Made by a program: the position numbers and the translations under genes
Part shown: positions 11,720-21,654 of the stretch, in pieces
Layout: each line of letters begins with the position of its first letter
Numbering within the stretch: position 1 is the stretch's first letter
From: Earliella scabrosa
Taxonomy: Eukaryota > Basidiomycota > Agaricomycetes > Polyporales > Polyporaceae
Length of the DNA: 64,000 bases
Direction: 5' to 3'
NCBI GenBank assembly: GCA_022605405.1
Contig: JABYQQ010000008.1
Coordinates: 2,170,001-2,234,000 of the forward strand
The notes under the pieces: generated by a model
Seen by the model: the letters and a program-made list of their open reading frames with translations, nothing else
What the model was told of the DNA's origin: nothing
Database searches by the model: none

Positions 11720-14700
11720 TCAAGACGCGGAGGAAGAAATGAGACCAGAGTGCTGTACGAAGTAGTCAACCACAGAGAAGGTGACATTCTTCGTTAGCGC
11801 ATCTGCCAGATTCTCCTTGCTCGCGATGTAATAGATGTCCATACTCCCACTGGCGAGATACTCGCGCACAAAATGGTAGTGGACCTCTATGTGCTTGGTA
11901 CGCCTGTCGATGGCTGGGTTCTCAGAGAGGAAGATCGCGCCATGATTATCCATACACATGGGCGTAGACGCACTCATGTCGTCCCCTAACTCATCTCCAA
12001 ACGTCCTTAGCCACATCATCTGACGGCTGGTGTCTGACGCTGCCTTGTATTCCGCCTCAGTAGAAGAGAGCGAAATCGTCGGCTGCCGTCGCGACGCCCA
12101 TGAGATTGCGCCACCTGCCATCTTGAAGATGAAGCCAGTTTGCGAGTGCCTATCATCGCGATCCTCTGCCCAGTCTGAATCGGAAAACGCGATCAAACCG
12201 GCATTAGACGCTCCGTCATAGCGCAGACGATAATGTGAAGTCCCCCTGAGATAGCGAAGCACGTATTGGAGATAGTGAAGATGTGCTTCCGAGGGGTTAG
12301 CGCTGTATTTACCGAGACGGCTGATGGCAAACGCGATGTCGGGTCGCGTCCCAAGACAGGCATAGAGGAGACTGCCCATCAAGCTCTGGAAACGCTTGAG
12401 AAGTTTTGCCGATGCCTCCGTCTGAGCGGCTTCGAGCACGGCACCAGAGGGAAGAGGAGTGCGCACAGGCGTACAGTTAGCCATCTGATGGTTCTCCAGA
12501 ATAGCCTCGATGTACTCTTCCTGGTCGATGTCGAGTGTCTTAGCTTGACGATCTCGACGTATGCGTAGACCAAGGAATCGCTGTACCGGACCTAAGTCCG
12601 TCATCTTGTACTGCTTGCCTAGCGCCTTCTTGACCTTGTCAATCTGTACACGACTTTTCCCCATGAGAAGTAGGTCGTCGACATACAAGACAATGATAGT
12701 GACATGATCAGGGTCTGAATCCCCCCCTTGTCGGCGATATACGTAGACTCCGGCATCAGAGTACGTCCGAACAAATCCCTGTTGGACGAGCGAGTCGTGG
12801 ATTTTGACATTCCACTGGCGCGAGGCTTGCTTGAGACCGTAGATGGCCTTCTTAAGCAGACAAACGTGATCCTCTTTGCCTTTCGCGACCCACCCTTCCG
12901 GTTGTTCCATGTAGACCTCCTCGTCAAGGTCGCCATTGAGGAATGCAGTCTTTACATCCATCGCGTCAACGTCCCAGTCCTCTAGGGCAGCATGCGCAAA
13001 GAGATAACGGATGGACTCAAAACGAGCGACGGGTGAGAAGGTTTCGTGGTAATCCTTCCCATAGACTTGCGTGAATCCCCTAGCTACGAGACGTGCTTTG
13101 TAGCGACCATCTGACTTCCGATCATAGACCCAACGGCATGTGACGACGGATCGGTCCTTTGGGCGAGGAACCAAGACCCATGTCTTATTAGCCATTAGTG
13201 ATTCGTACTCTGCTCGCTCAGCCGCTTTCCAATGTTCGCGATCCGGTCTAGCCATGGCATCCTTATGGTGCTCAGGAATACCAGACTTGTACCGAGAGTA
13301 ATGGATAAACGCGAGTATTGATTGTGCCTCAGCCTGTTCACCATCCGCATCGGTCCTAGCATCTATCTGAGCGGGAGGTTCATCACCGTACACGTTGTCC
13401 TCGGTCCGTGCCTTTGAAGGGACACCCTTGGTCTGTCGCTCAGAGCGACGAGGAGGAGGGGCATCTCCTGCGGCGGGAGGATGACGTCCGCGACGATGAT
13501 TCGGCTTAGGAATCTGAGCGGGAGGCGGCGGAGGCTGTTGTGGTTGCGGCGGCTGCGGTTCAGCTTCGGGCTGAGCAGGAGCAGGGTCTTGTGGCGGAGC
13601 GGGAGGAGGAGGTTCGTCGTTATCACGAGGAACAGGGAGATCAACATCGTCATTGGAAGAATCCTCTGACGGTTGAGCAGGGAACGGACTGTCGTCGGGG
13701 GTAGCGCGACGAGTGCCGGTGTCTGCACGTGCAGGAAATACGTCCTCATCGAAGATCACATCGCGAGATACTTCGACTTGGCGGGCAGTCGGGTTCCATA
13801 GACGATACCCCTTTGAACCCGGTTCATAGCCCACAAACGTCCTCTCGACTGCCTTCACGTCGAGCTTCCCATGACGCTTGTCCTTCTGCACGTGAACATA
13901 GGCTTTGCACCCAAACACACGGAAGTATGAGACGTCCGGTTTCTTACCGGTCCAGAGTGTGATGGGGCATTGCCATTTGAGTCGTTTCATGGGCTGACGG
14001 TTGTAGATGTGAACGGCTGCTTCAAGTGCGAGTTTCCAGAAACCATGAGAGAGTCCGGCGTGGTGAAGCATACAGAGTGACTTCTCCTCAATGGTCCGGT
14101 TGAAGCGTTCAGCACGTCCATTCTGCTGAGGCGAGCCAGGCAACGTCTTATCGTGCTCGATCCCGAATTCGCGTAGCAATGACTCGAACGAATCGGACAG
14201 ATATTCCCCCCCTCGATCGGATCGTACCTTCTTGATCTTACGACCGGTCTGTGTCTCAGCCCAGGCTTTGTACTCCTTGAAAGCGGCCTCCTGATCGGAT
14301 TTACGCTTCAGGCAGTAGACACAGGCGAGACCGGTGTAGTCATCGATGAAGGTGCAGAAGTAGCTGTAACCACCAATCGAGGTGCTCATCGGCCCAGCGA
14401 CATCCATGTGGACGAGTTCGCATGGTTCCGAGGCGCGTTTCGAAGACGGAGGGAACGGACGGCGATGCATTTTGCCTTTCGCGCATCCTTCGCATGGTTT
14501 GTCCGATGAACTAGAGTCAATGCCATCTACACCGTTGACTGCATCAGGAAGACGCTTGACCGCTTCCTTGCCAGGATGACCCCAGCGACGATGAGCAAGG
14601 TCGTGATCGAGTGTAGTGTGGGACGCAGCATTGAGATCACGTTCGGCATTCTCAAGCAGAAAGTAGTATAGGTTGTGTGATGCGGCGTAGTGGGCAGTAA

Positions 14701-16411
14701 CCACCTCATTGCCGACAACCTTAACCGTCTTGCCAGATTCGACAAAGCCTTCCGGCCTTGAGTCAAAGATCCTCATGTAGTATCCCCCTTGATAGATGAA
14801 CCCCTTCGCGCGCTCGATGACACCAGTGGAGTACAGACGGGTATTGCCTGCTGCTGGAACATAGCAGACGTTCTGAAGTGTGAAGGAGACCCGTTTGCCT
14901 TCCACATAAGTGTATCCTTTGACCGTACCTTCACCGAGTCCTTGGACATGTCCGTCACTACCTGCCTGGGCGGTGCCAAACAGAACAGGTGTGTCATATG
15001 GACGGTACTCAGTGAAGTCCTCGAGGCAGCCAGTAACGTGTTGAGATGCTCCAGAATCCATGAGCCAGAGTGTGGTTCGCTCAAGGTCCATGTCTTTGGC
15101 GTTGTCCGCCTTATAAGCTGAAAAGGAGATCTCGTTGATGGTGCTCGTAGATACAGGTACAAAGGCTGCTAGAGTGTGCGCGTGGTTATGTCCATTATTA
15201 TTCCCAGATCCACCTGACTGATTCCCGTTGCCGTTGCCGTTGTCCTTGCCTTTGCCCTTGTTCCGTTTCGGAGCTTTCTCCGGGAACTTCTTGTAGCAGT
15301 TCGACGAGTCATGGTTCGTCTTACCGCAATGCTCGCAAGGGGGCTTGGGCTTGGACTTCGGCTTCGAGATCTTGTTCGCCTGACCGATCGATGTACCACG
15401 GAGGGAGTCCTCAAGCTTGAGTTTCGGCTTAACCTTTTCAAGGGTCAGGTCCGTCTCAGCCGTGGTGTGGAGGATGGTGGAGATCGATGGGCGATAGGAA
15501 TCCGGCATCTTGGAGAAGAGCCAGTAGACCTTGATATGTTCGGCGAGGGTGTTGGTGGAGCCTGTGGTCAGCTCATTCATCAGCCCGATGAAGGTCTGGA
15601 CCTGGTCGACGATCGACTTGTTCTCGTTGAAACGAGGGTAGTTGAGAAGCCGTTCGAAGCGGGAGAAACTGTACCCGTTGTCGGTCTTCTCGTAGGTCGT
15701 ATTCAGGGCATCCCAGATCTCCTTCGAGGTGTTCTTCCCTTCATAGCACTTGGCTACCTCGGCAGTGGTTTTGTACATGAGGATACCACTTGCTCGGGAA
15801 TCTCTCTTCTTCCAATCCTTGAGACCAGCCGCATCAGTGGCAGCTGGTTGACTCTCCGTGCCGCTGACGATATCCCATGCATCGATCATCATGAGATAGC
15901 CCTTCATCTGACGAGCCCATTCCTTGTAGCCTTCCTGCCCGTGGAGCTGAGGAAGACTCTTTTCCATTCCGGCTTCCGACATGGTGAAGGAGTAGATGAA
16001 GTCGGTTGAGTCGGGTTGGTTGACGATGAGATCGAGGGCTGGTAGAGGAGTGAGAGTCGGTGTAGGCGGAGAGATAACGATAGAAGGGAGAGGAGTTGGG
16101 ACTGAAGGCTCCGCAGGATCTTCGAGGATATTTGCAACTTCGTGCTCAGACGAAGCAGGGGATGAGGATGACGAGGATGTGTCCGGTGTTCGTGGTCGGC
16201 AGACCTGGTCAGGAGCGATAGGTACGTTACGACGAGGTACAGTGCAGTTGTCTGGTTGAGCTACTTCCGACTCCCGGTTAGGACACGGTTGTCGTTCGCA
16301 GTAGTACCACCTTCTATCTGACTCGTCCCAGAAGACGTCCCTTTGGTCAACGCGGTCGTGCCGATGGTATGAGTGACTACAATCAAACGGTTCGTCGTCC
16401 GATGAAGCCAC
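11720..16411 (-). CDS. Copia Gag-Pol polyprotein, copy A (1563 aa)
   Basis: One uninterrupted frame. Domain order: Gag with a CX2CX4HX4C zinc knuckle (CEHCGKTNHDSSNC), aspartic protease (WLMDSGAS), GAG-pre-integrase, D,D35E integrase (HMDVAGP, SDRGGEY, NGRAERFNR), reverse transcriptase (LYVDDLLLMG) and RNase H (DSDWAED, SSTEAEY). It differs from the copy B protein at only a handful of residues, mostly in the N-terminal 150 (for example EVAQPDN against EVVQPDN, and APAQPEA against APAPPEA in the Pro-rich linker after integrase). There is no stop or frameshift, so it is potentially active. Gag and Pol share a single frame, so Gag excess must come from processing or another mechanism, not frameshifting. 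Confidence 0.97.
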   Translation of the reverse strand: MASSDDEPFDCSHSYHRHDRVDQRDVFWDESDRRWYYCERQPCPNRESEVAQPDNCTVPRRNVPIAPDQVCRPRTPDTSSSSSSPASSEHEVANILEDPAEPSVPTPLPSIVISPPTPTLTPLPALDLIVNQPDSTDFIYSFTMSEAGMEKSLPQLHGQEGYKEWARQMKGYLMMIDAWDIVSGTESQPAATDAAGLKDWKKRDSRASGILMYKTTAEVAKCYEGKNTSKEIWDALNTTYEKTDNGYSFSRFERLLNYPRFNENKSIVDQVQTFIGLMNELTTGSTNTLAEHIKVYWLFSKMPDSYRPSISTILHTTAETDLTLEKVKPKLKLEDSLRGTSIGQANKISKPKSKPKPPCEHCGKTNHDSSNCYKKFPEKAPKRNKGKGKDNGNGNGNQSGGSGNNNGHNHAHTLAAFVPVSTSTINEISFSAYKADNAKDMDLERTTLWLMDSGASQHVTGCLEDFTEYRPYDTPVLFGTAQAGSDGHVQGLGEGTVKGYTYVEGKRVSFTLQNVCYVPAAGNTRLYSTGVIERAKGFIYQGGYYMRIFDSRPEGFVESGKTVKVVGNEVVTAHYAASHNLYYFLLENAERDLNAASHTTLDHDLAHRRWGHPGKEAVKRLPDAVNGVDGIDSSSSDKPCEGCAKGKMHRRPFPPSSKRASEPCELVHMDVAGPMSTSIGGYSYFCTFIDDYTGLACVYCLKRKSDQEAAFKEYKAWAETQTGRKIKKVRSDRGGEYLSDSFESLLREFGIEHDKTLPGSPQQNGRAERFNRTIEEKSLCMLHHAGLSHGFWKLALEAAVHIYNRQPMKRLKWQCPITLWTGKKPDVSYFRVFGCKAYVHVQKDKRHGKLDVKAVERTFVGYEPGSKGYRLWNPTARQVEVSRDVIFDEDVFPARADTGTRRATPDDSPFPAQPSEDSSNDDVDLPVPRDNDEPPPPAPPQDPAPAQPEAEPQPPQPQQPPPPPAQIPKPNHRRGRHPPAAGDAPPPRRSERQTKGVPSKARTEDNVYGDEPPAQIDARTDADGEQAEAQSILAFIHYSRYKSGIPEHHKDAMARPDREHWKAAERAEYESLMANKTWVLVPRPKDRSVVTCRWVYDRKSDGRYKARLVARGFTQVYGKDYHETFSPVARFESIRYLFAHAALEDWDVDAMDVKTAFLNGDLDEEVYMEQPEGWVAKGKEDHVCLLKKAIYGLKQASRQWNVKIHDSLVQQGFVRTYSDAGVYVYRRQGGDSDPDHVTIIVLYVDDLLLMGKSRVQIDKVKKALGKQYKMTDLGPVQRFLGLRIRRDRQAKTLDIDQEEYIEAILENHQMANCTPVRTPLPSGAVLEAAQTEASAKLLKRFQSLMGSLLYACLGTRPDIAFAISRLGKYSANPSEAHLHYLQYVLRYLRGTSHYRLRYDGASNAGLIAFSDSDWAEDRDDRHSQTGFIFKMAGGAISWASRRQPTISLSSTEAEYKAASDTSRQMMWLRTFGDELGDDMSASTPMCMDNHGAIFLSENPAIDRRTKHIEVHYHFVREYLASGSMDIYYIASKENLADALTKNVTFSVVDYFVQHSGLISSSAS

Positions 16412-16908
16412 TGTGTCGATGCGACAGGTTCAAGAGTGCGATGGTTTGGAAAGCCTCGTGCAAAGGCAACGTAGAGATGAACACCTGTTCAGGTGAACCT
16501 TAAACACCAGCAAGTCGGATATGCTAATGCCAAGGGTAGAAGTTGCCAACTGTGCCCTGAAAGAGTCTGCTACGATGTATGTATGAAAATGGTATCGTAA
16601 GGAGGGTCCGAACGGTTGTCCTCCGGCTCCAAAGGTGATGACACCCCGGATACAACAGCTGGCGGGCGCAAGTGCGTGGCCTGGCTGAGGGATATCCAAA
16701 AAAGACCCGTGTGCCTCGAGAGCACAATAGGTTGTACAACGATACTACGAGCTATGTGACTACTAAAGAGCGCTCAGGGCTGCGTCACGAGCGCAGGAAT
16801 GTCCCCCTGGCAGCAGTGTCGGCGGGCACAGTCAAGAGCTAAGGAGTTAGTGGAGGATGTGCACGAGGGTAGAAGTCGTCGGGTGCGCGCGATGTGACGA
16901 CTAGCAAC

Positions 16909-16932
16909 GGTCAGAGCGCAGGGCTCATAACC
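16909..16932 (-). other. Primer-binding site, half-tRNA-Met type
   Basis: The bases directly inside the 5' LTR in element orientation read GGTTATGAGCCCTGCGC. This is complementary to the anticodon arm, including the CAU anticodon, of a methionine tRNA. It does not match a tRNA 3' end. Confidence 0.75.
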
Positions 16933-17531
16933 TGATGGAGTGAGAACCTGTGAGGCGATGTCGCAAGTGACTAGTAAGTGAGCGGACAGACAAGTCCTCA
17001 GTCAGTGAGTGAAAGACTATATTAGCATAATGCCAAGTACCTAGTAAGTGAGCGGACAGACAAGCTACACAGGTACTTGTAAGTAAGAGCATATGAACGC
17101 ATAGGTAAGACGAGTACTTACTCCTCAGTCAGTGAGTGAAAGACTGAGGAGACGAGTCCCAGAGAGTCCTCCTTATATACCGTAAAGGAGCTGCATGAGT
17201 AAGCGATAGTAAGGAGGGCATGTGATGTGTCTGAGTCAGAGTGAGTCGAGGATGAGTAAGGAGCGACGAAGGATGACTCAGACAGAACAAAGATAACGAC
17301 AAATGGAGAACAAAGTATGGTCACAAGGTCGATCTGGAACAGTCTAAGAAGAGTCCGGAGCGTAGAAGAACGCACTGAAATGGACTGGACAAAAGAGAAG
17401 CCTAGTAACCATGTGTATCGTACAACGTATACCTAATATGGAAAGAAAGAAGCACAGCCTAAGATCTATCGTAAGAAGCAGTGCCCATAGCGCCTAATGC
17501 GCGTCTACTGTTCGTAGTCCATTGTTCAACA
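16933..17531 (-). repeat. 5' LTR of copia copy A
   Basis: 599 bp partner of 11110-11708, with the same termini and the same copy-A-specific bases. It abuts the 5 bp duplication TGATC and palindrome sequence on the right. Confidence 0.95.
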
Positions 17532-18429
17532 TGATCTAGATCTACACCTAGATGAGGGGCAAGGTGGAGCACTGATAAGGGATTCTATGTAGATCAAAGA
17601 GACATCTGGATCTCTAAACTCACTCCAACATTCTTCTAAGTAATCCCTACAGGATCCAGCAAAGAGCTCAGAGATCCATAAGGTACTGAACCTACAACAG
17701 GTGAAACATTGCTAGGGTGATGTCCAGTGTGTTAGGTCCAGAACAGGGGCTGTAGATGGTGCCAGCTTCTGATACTTTGTACATGGCAAGGGATATACTT
17801 AAGCAGTCTTACTACAAATTTGCAGGGCAGAATACACAACGGCGGTGGAGCTATGGGATGATTGATGGGAAGGGGGTCAGGAGAAAAGGGTTGGGTGACC
17901 ACCACAGATTGAGATGATCAGGGTACCGTTGGAAGGCCCTGCTCAACACCAATTCGATGGTATATAGGGTGTGACACAGATCACATTTGTTCCCAGGATA
18001 TTACACAAACAAATGTGCAACATTTTGCGAAAATGGATTGAGCCATATCTTTGTCACTAGCCCATGCCACACCACGGTACAGGGTGCGTTGGAAAGCCCT
18101 GATTTTTCCCAATCTAATGGTACCCTGTACGTGAAGCACGGTGGAGCCGTTCACCGGCCGTACAGTAGAGCAGCTGGCAGCAGTAGCTACATATAGCTGC
18201 ATGTTTCATTACCCCAGGTAATGGACCACGCCTACTACGCCTTTCAATAGAGGCTAAAATTGCGAACCTAACGCACCCACATACATGTCCATAGGTGAAG
18301 AAATGAGGGAGCTAGAGGGTAGGCAAGTGGCCACCCCTAGAGGGTCAGGCACCGCATTTGGGCGTCAAAAAGGCGCCCATTCCGTTATATAATCATCTAT
18401 GTCACCATATGTCAAGTGTCCGCATTTTT

Positions 18430-18910
18430 AGAATGCCCCAGACATCAATTACAGAGGCCAGACCCTGTATTTAAATGTCCAGACCATCTATTACAGGGTC
18501 TGCACTCTGTATTAAAATGTCCAGGCCATCTATTACAGAGTGCAGACCCTGTATTTACATGTCCAGGCCATTTATTACAGAATGCGGACTCTGTATTTGA
18601 ATGTCTACACCATTTATTACAGAGTGCAGACTCTGTATTTGAAAGTCCAGGCCATGTATTACAGAGCCCAAGGTCTGTATTTCAATGTCCAGACCATGTA
18701 TTACAGAGTGCGGACTCTGTATTTGAATGTCCAGGCCATGTATTACAGAGCCCAAGGTCTGTATTTGAATGTCCAGACCATCTATTACAGAGCCCAAGCT
18801 CTGTATTTGAATGTCCAGACCATGTATTACAGAGTGCGGACTCTGTATTTGAATGTCCAGGCCATCTATTACAGAGCACAGACACTCTGTATTTGAACAT
18901 CCTGGGCAGT
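18430..18910. repeat. 42 bp hairpin array, 11 units (right arm of copy A)
   Basis: Inverted counterpart of 9410-9905, lacking one 42 bp unit (the one centred on 'ccttgggc' next to the inner edge). The same one-unit asymmetry is present in copy B with sides exchanged. Confidence 0.9.
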
Positions 18911-19052
18911 TATTACAGCCTCTGCGAGGTCGTTTTTTAATTGCCTCCATGAGTTATTACAGACTCTGTAAATGCTCCAGACAGATATGATGGAAACTAC
19001 AGACCAAGGTCCAGGTTTTTTAAAATAAAGTGGTGACCACAGGTGTCGTGCC

Positions 19053-20071
19053 AGAGTCTCGCGCACTCGTAGTCAGAACATGTACTCAGTTTCTGGTCAC
19101 AGCGGACACGACGGCGTCGTTCGTCGAGGTCGGCTCGGCACCGTCGACGGATGTCTCCTTCACGACCGCATTCTCGCGCTCCGACAACGGGCACGACGAT
19201 GACCCGAGCGACCCGAGCAGATCGAGAGCGAGCAGCCGCGCCTCGTCGTCACTGCAGGACAGCTGGTCCGAGCACGTCGACTACCCGAGGCATGCCTCCC
19301 CTCCGCCGCCGGATGAGCAAGCGCATCGAGTGCGCGACGAGCGTCGATACCGCATGTTGCTGCAGCACGAGTTCCACCCTTCACGTGCGTCTCTCTCCTC
19401 TCTTCTCTCTTCCAGGCACTAACAGGCTCTGCGCACCAGTGACGCTCAGCCCCGTACTGGACGCCGACGCAGGTCCTCCTCGGCGCAGTCGGGTACCACA
19501 ACAAGGCGACGGGCGGCGAGTTCGTGACCCTCTTCAACTCGTTCCAGCCCGCAAAGTCATCGAACGGACGGACATCATCCAGTCGTGGCTGAGCACACGC
19601 AACCGGGGCGAGGCACACTACTCGTACGTCCCTCCCTCAGCATACGGCGCAGACTGACTGAATGACTGCGCGCACATGTCCTGAACCATGCAGCCGGCGA
19701 TACACGTCGCAGCTCCGTGCGGGCCACAGGACTGCGCATCTGTTCACGGAGTCAACGGTCTATCGATACATCGAGGAGCTCGCGACACCGAAGAAGTGGT
19801 TCAAGGCGAATGCGGACGGCATCCTTGCGCTGTACGGGAAGGAGCCCCGGATCTCGAAGGAAGACCTCTACCTCGGTGAGCCATCTCGTCTCTCCCTACA
19901 CGTGTCTCCGTGTACTAACGTCAACGTTCTCGTCCTCGCGCGCGCAGTGATAGGGACGCTCGAGGCGCAGGAGTACGCGCTGTGCGTCAGCCACGAGCAC
20001 CCGGACGGGCAGCTCGCCCTCAACGTCTTCTCCGCGAAGCGCACCGTCGGGCGAGTTCTCGTTCTTGTTTG
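19053..20071 (+). pseudogene. C-terminal part of the TE-split kinase gene
   Basis: The sequence resumes with 50 bases that, joined to the 5 bases left of the TE, form a typical 55 bp intron. Coding starts at 19103 in the matching phase (PDTTASFVEVGSAP...). It contains RRYRMLLQHEFHPS, then GAVGYHNKATGGEFVTLF, a truncated segment, TSQLRAGHRTAHLFTES, RYIEELATPKKWFKANAD and LVIGTLEAQEYALCVSH. I recall this extension from agaricomycete kinase-like proteins of unknown function; it should be confirmed by BLASTP. At least one base is extra near 19450 (before YWTPTQVLLG), a segment of about 40-50 codons is missing near 19560, and the frame ends prematurely after NVFSAKRTV. It is not functional as it stands. 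Confidence 0.7.
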
Positions 20072-20139
20072 ACCTCCTGGACTCGTTCTTGGGCGGGCCA
20101 AAGTACGAGGCGGACCGGATCGGGAGCCCGCAGTACGCG

Positions 20140-20640
20140 GAGAAAGATTAATATTATCCACGAAATTGCGAAAAGTACCAGCTGGAGTCCGACAACTTGC
20201 ACGCGTTCTGGCACCGCGACCCTGCCGTACTCCGCGCGTCCACGGACATTGAAAGACAAGCAAGTGCAGCAGGTGCGCGCAACGTTGGGTGCGGATAGGA
20301 GTCGCCTGCCCCGCGGCCGTTGGTGCTGGACCAGTACATGCGCACGCGCAAGTTGCCGGACATGCATCCCATCACGCTCCCGCTCCCTCAAGTTCCTCGT
20401 AACTCTCCAGCCATCCCAATCGGTGCTGCACAAGCAAATGTGCACGCACAACTTTATACCACTCTCTCTACTCCCTCATATATGTCTCAGTCTCCCGCAC
20501 GGTGGTTAGAACATGTACTAAATATCTTGGTTGGTGGACACCACCGCATCGTTCATCCAAGTCGGTTCGGCGCGGTCGACGAACGTCTCGTTCACGACCG
20601 CGTTCTCACCCTCCGCCTAGTACCCTAACCACCACGACCC
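20140..20640 (+). pseudogene. Second kinase copy, 3' fragments only
   Basis: About 20155-20175 matches the kinase (IHEIAK). After a deletion, 20200-20400 matches WHRDPAV...ASTDIE to the PDMHPITLPL end. After an intron-like gap, about 20500-20620 matches the start of the C-terminal extension (here shifted in frame). Comparison with 9060-9250 and 19076-19190 shows it is a collapsed tandem duplicate. It carries several frameshifts. Confidence 0.65.
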
Positions 20641-20882
20641 GAGCCGAGTCTACCCTCCTCACGCCCCACAATGGGTCAGAACCGCCGACCCACTATGTAC
20701 GCTCACGACATCTTCTCCTTTCCTCGCGCCGCCGCTTTATGTCTCGCACTTGTCCCCTCACAGCAGCCCTGCATGTATCCGCGCACTAGCTCTGGTCTTG
20801 TACTCCAACTCCCGCGCACTAACCCTAAGGCGTGTTAGGATTCACAAAACATTGTGTATCCCTAATTAATTCCCAATCACTA
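20641..20882. other. Spacer without recognisable gene
   Basis: No open frame with coding character. The motif 'aaccctaag' occurs near 20821, and 'cgtgttagg.tt.ac.aa.cattgtgtatcc' resembles the sequence at 6730-6770 that precedes the other GC-rich minisatellite. The pair of arrays therefore shares its left flank. Confidence 0.5.
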
Positions 20883-21640
20883 AGGTCCCGCACACGACAT
20901 CCCTCCCCGTTCTCGGACCCACCTCCTCCTTCGTGCTCGGGGTGAGAGAACGGGGAGGAGGTCGAGCGGGTTAGTTAGGGTTAGCGGACCCCGAGCACGA
21001 CCTCCTCCTTCGTTCTCGGACCCCGCGCACGACCTCCTCCTTCGTTCTCGGACCCCGCTCACGACCTCCTCCTTCGTTCTCGGACCCCGCTCGACCTCCT
21101 CCCTTGTCCTCCGACCCCGCCCACCAGCTCCCTCCCCGTTCTCGGACCCCGAGCACGACCTCCTCCTTCGTTCTCGGACCCCGCTCGACCTCCTCCCTTG
21201 TCCTCCGACCCCGCCCACCAGCTCCCTCCCCGTTCTCGGACCCCGCTCACGACCTCCTCCTTCGTTCTCGAACCCCGCTCGACCTCCTCCCTTGTCCTCC
21301 GACCCCGCCCACCAGCTCCCTCCCCGTTCTCGGACCCCGCTCGACCTCCTCCCTTGTCCTCCGACCCCGCGCACGACGGAGTCCCTCGTTCCCGCATCCC
21401 GGGCACGCTCCCTGCTCCTTTGTTCTCGGACCCCGCGCACGACGTGCTCCCTCCCTCTCGACCCCGCGCACGACATCCTCCCTCGTTCTCGGACCCCGCG
21501 CACGACTTCCCTCCCCGTTCTCGGAGCTCGCGCACGACCTCTCTCGTTCTCGCACGCCTCCCTCCCCGTTCTCTGACCCCGTTCCCGCATCCCGCCCACG
21601 CTCTCCTCTCTCGTTCTCGGACTCCCTCCTCCTGTGCATG
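20883..21640. repeat. GC-rich minisatellite, second array
   Basis: Degenerate units on 'ttcgttctcggaccccgc' with insertions of 'tcgacctcctcccttgtcctccgac'-type segments (written as 'tcgacctcctcccttgtcc'). Related to 6783-7265. A short telomere-like TTAGTTAGGGTTAG lies at 20971-20984 at its left part. Arg/Gly/Ser-rich open frames here are not genes. Confidence 0.85.
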
Positions 21641-21654
21641 GACTTCCTCCTTTG

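Larger units (their letters stand above)
11110..17531 (-). mobile_element. Ty1/copia LTR retrotransposon, copy A
   Basis: Complete element of 6422 bp in minus orientation, with two 599 bp LTRs, one polyprotein gene and a 5 bp target duplication TGATC (11105-11109 and 17532-17536). It is inserted in the centre of palindromic element A, which dates it after that element. It is one base longer than copy B because of one extra A/T in a homopolymer in the leader. The two LTRs share base states that differ from those of copy B, so each element arose from its own reverse transcription. Confidence 0.97.
9261..19045. mobile_element. Palindromic non-autonomous element, copy A (split by a copia element)
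   Basis: The ends are inverted: CACCTGTGGTCACC at the left and GGTGACCACAGGTG at the right, flanked by a 7 bp target duplication TCGTGCC (9254-9260 and 19046-19052). The two arms (about 1.5 kb each) are near-perfect inverted repeats around a roughly 0.3 kb more diverged centre. Removing the copia element and its 5 bp duplication leaves exactly 3358 bp, the length of copy B at 59684-63041. Orientation is opposite to copy B: the 12-unit hairpin array is in the left arm here and in the right arm there. There is no credible coding sequence, so mobilisation must depend on another element. The superfamily is unclear; 7 bp duplications are unusual. It sits 5 bp inside a kinase intron. Confidence 0.9.
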
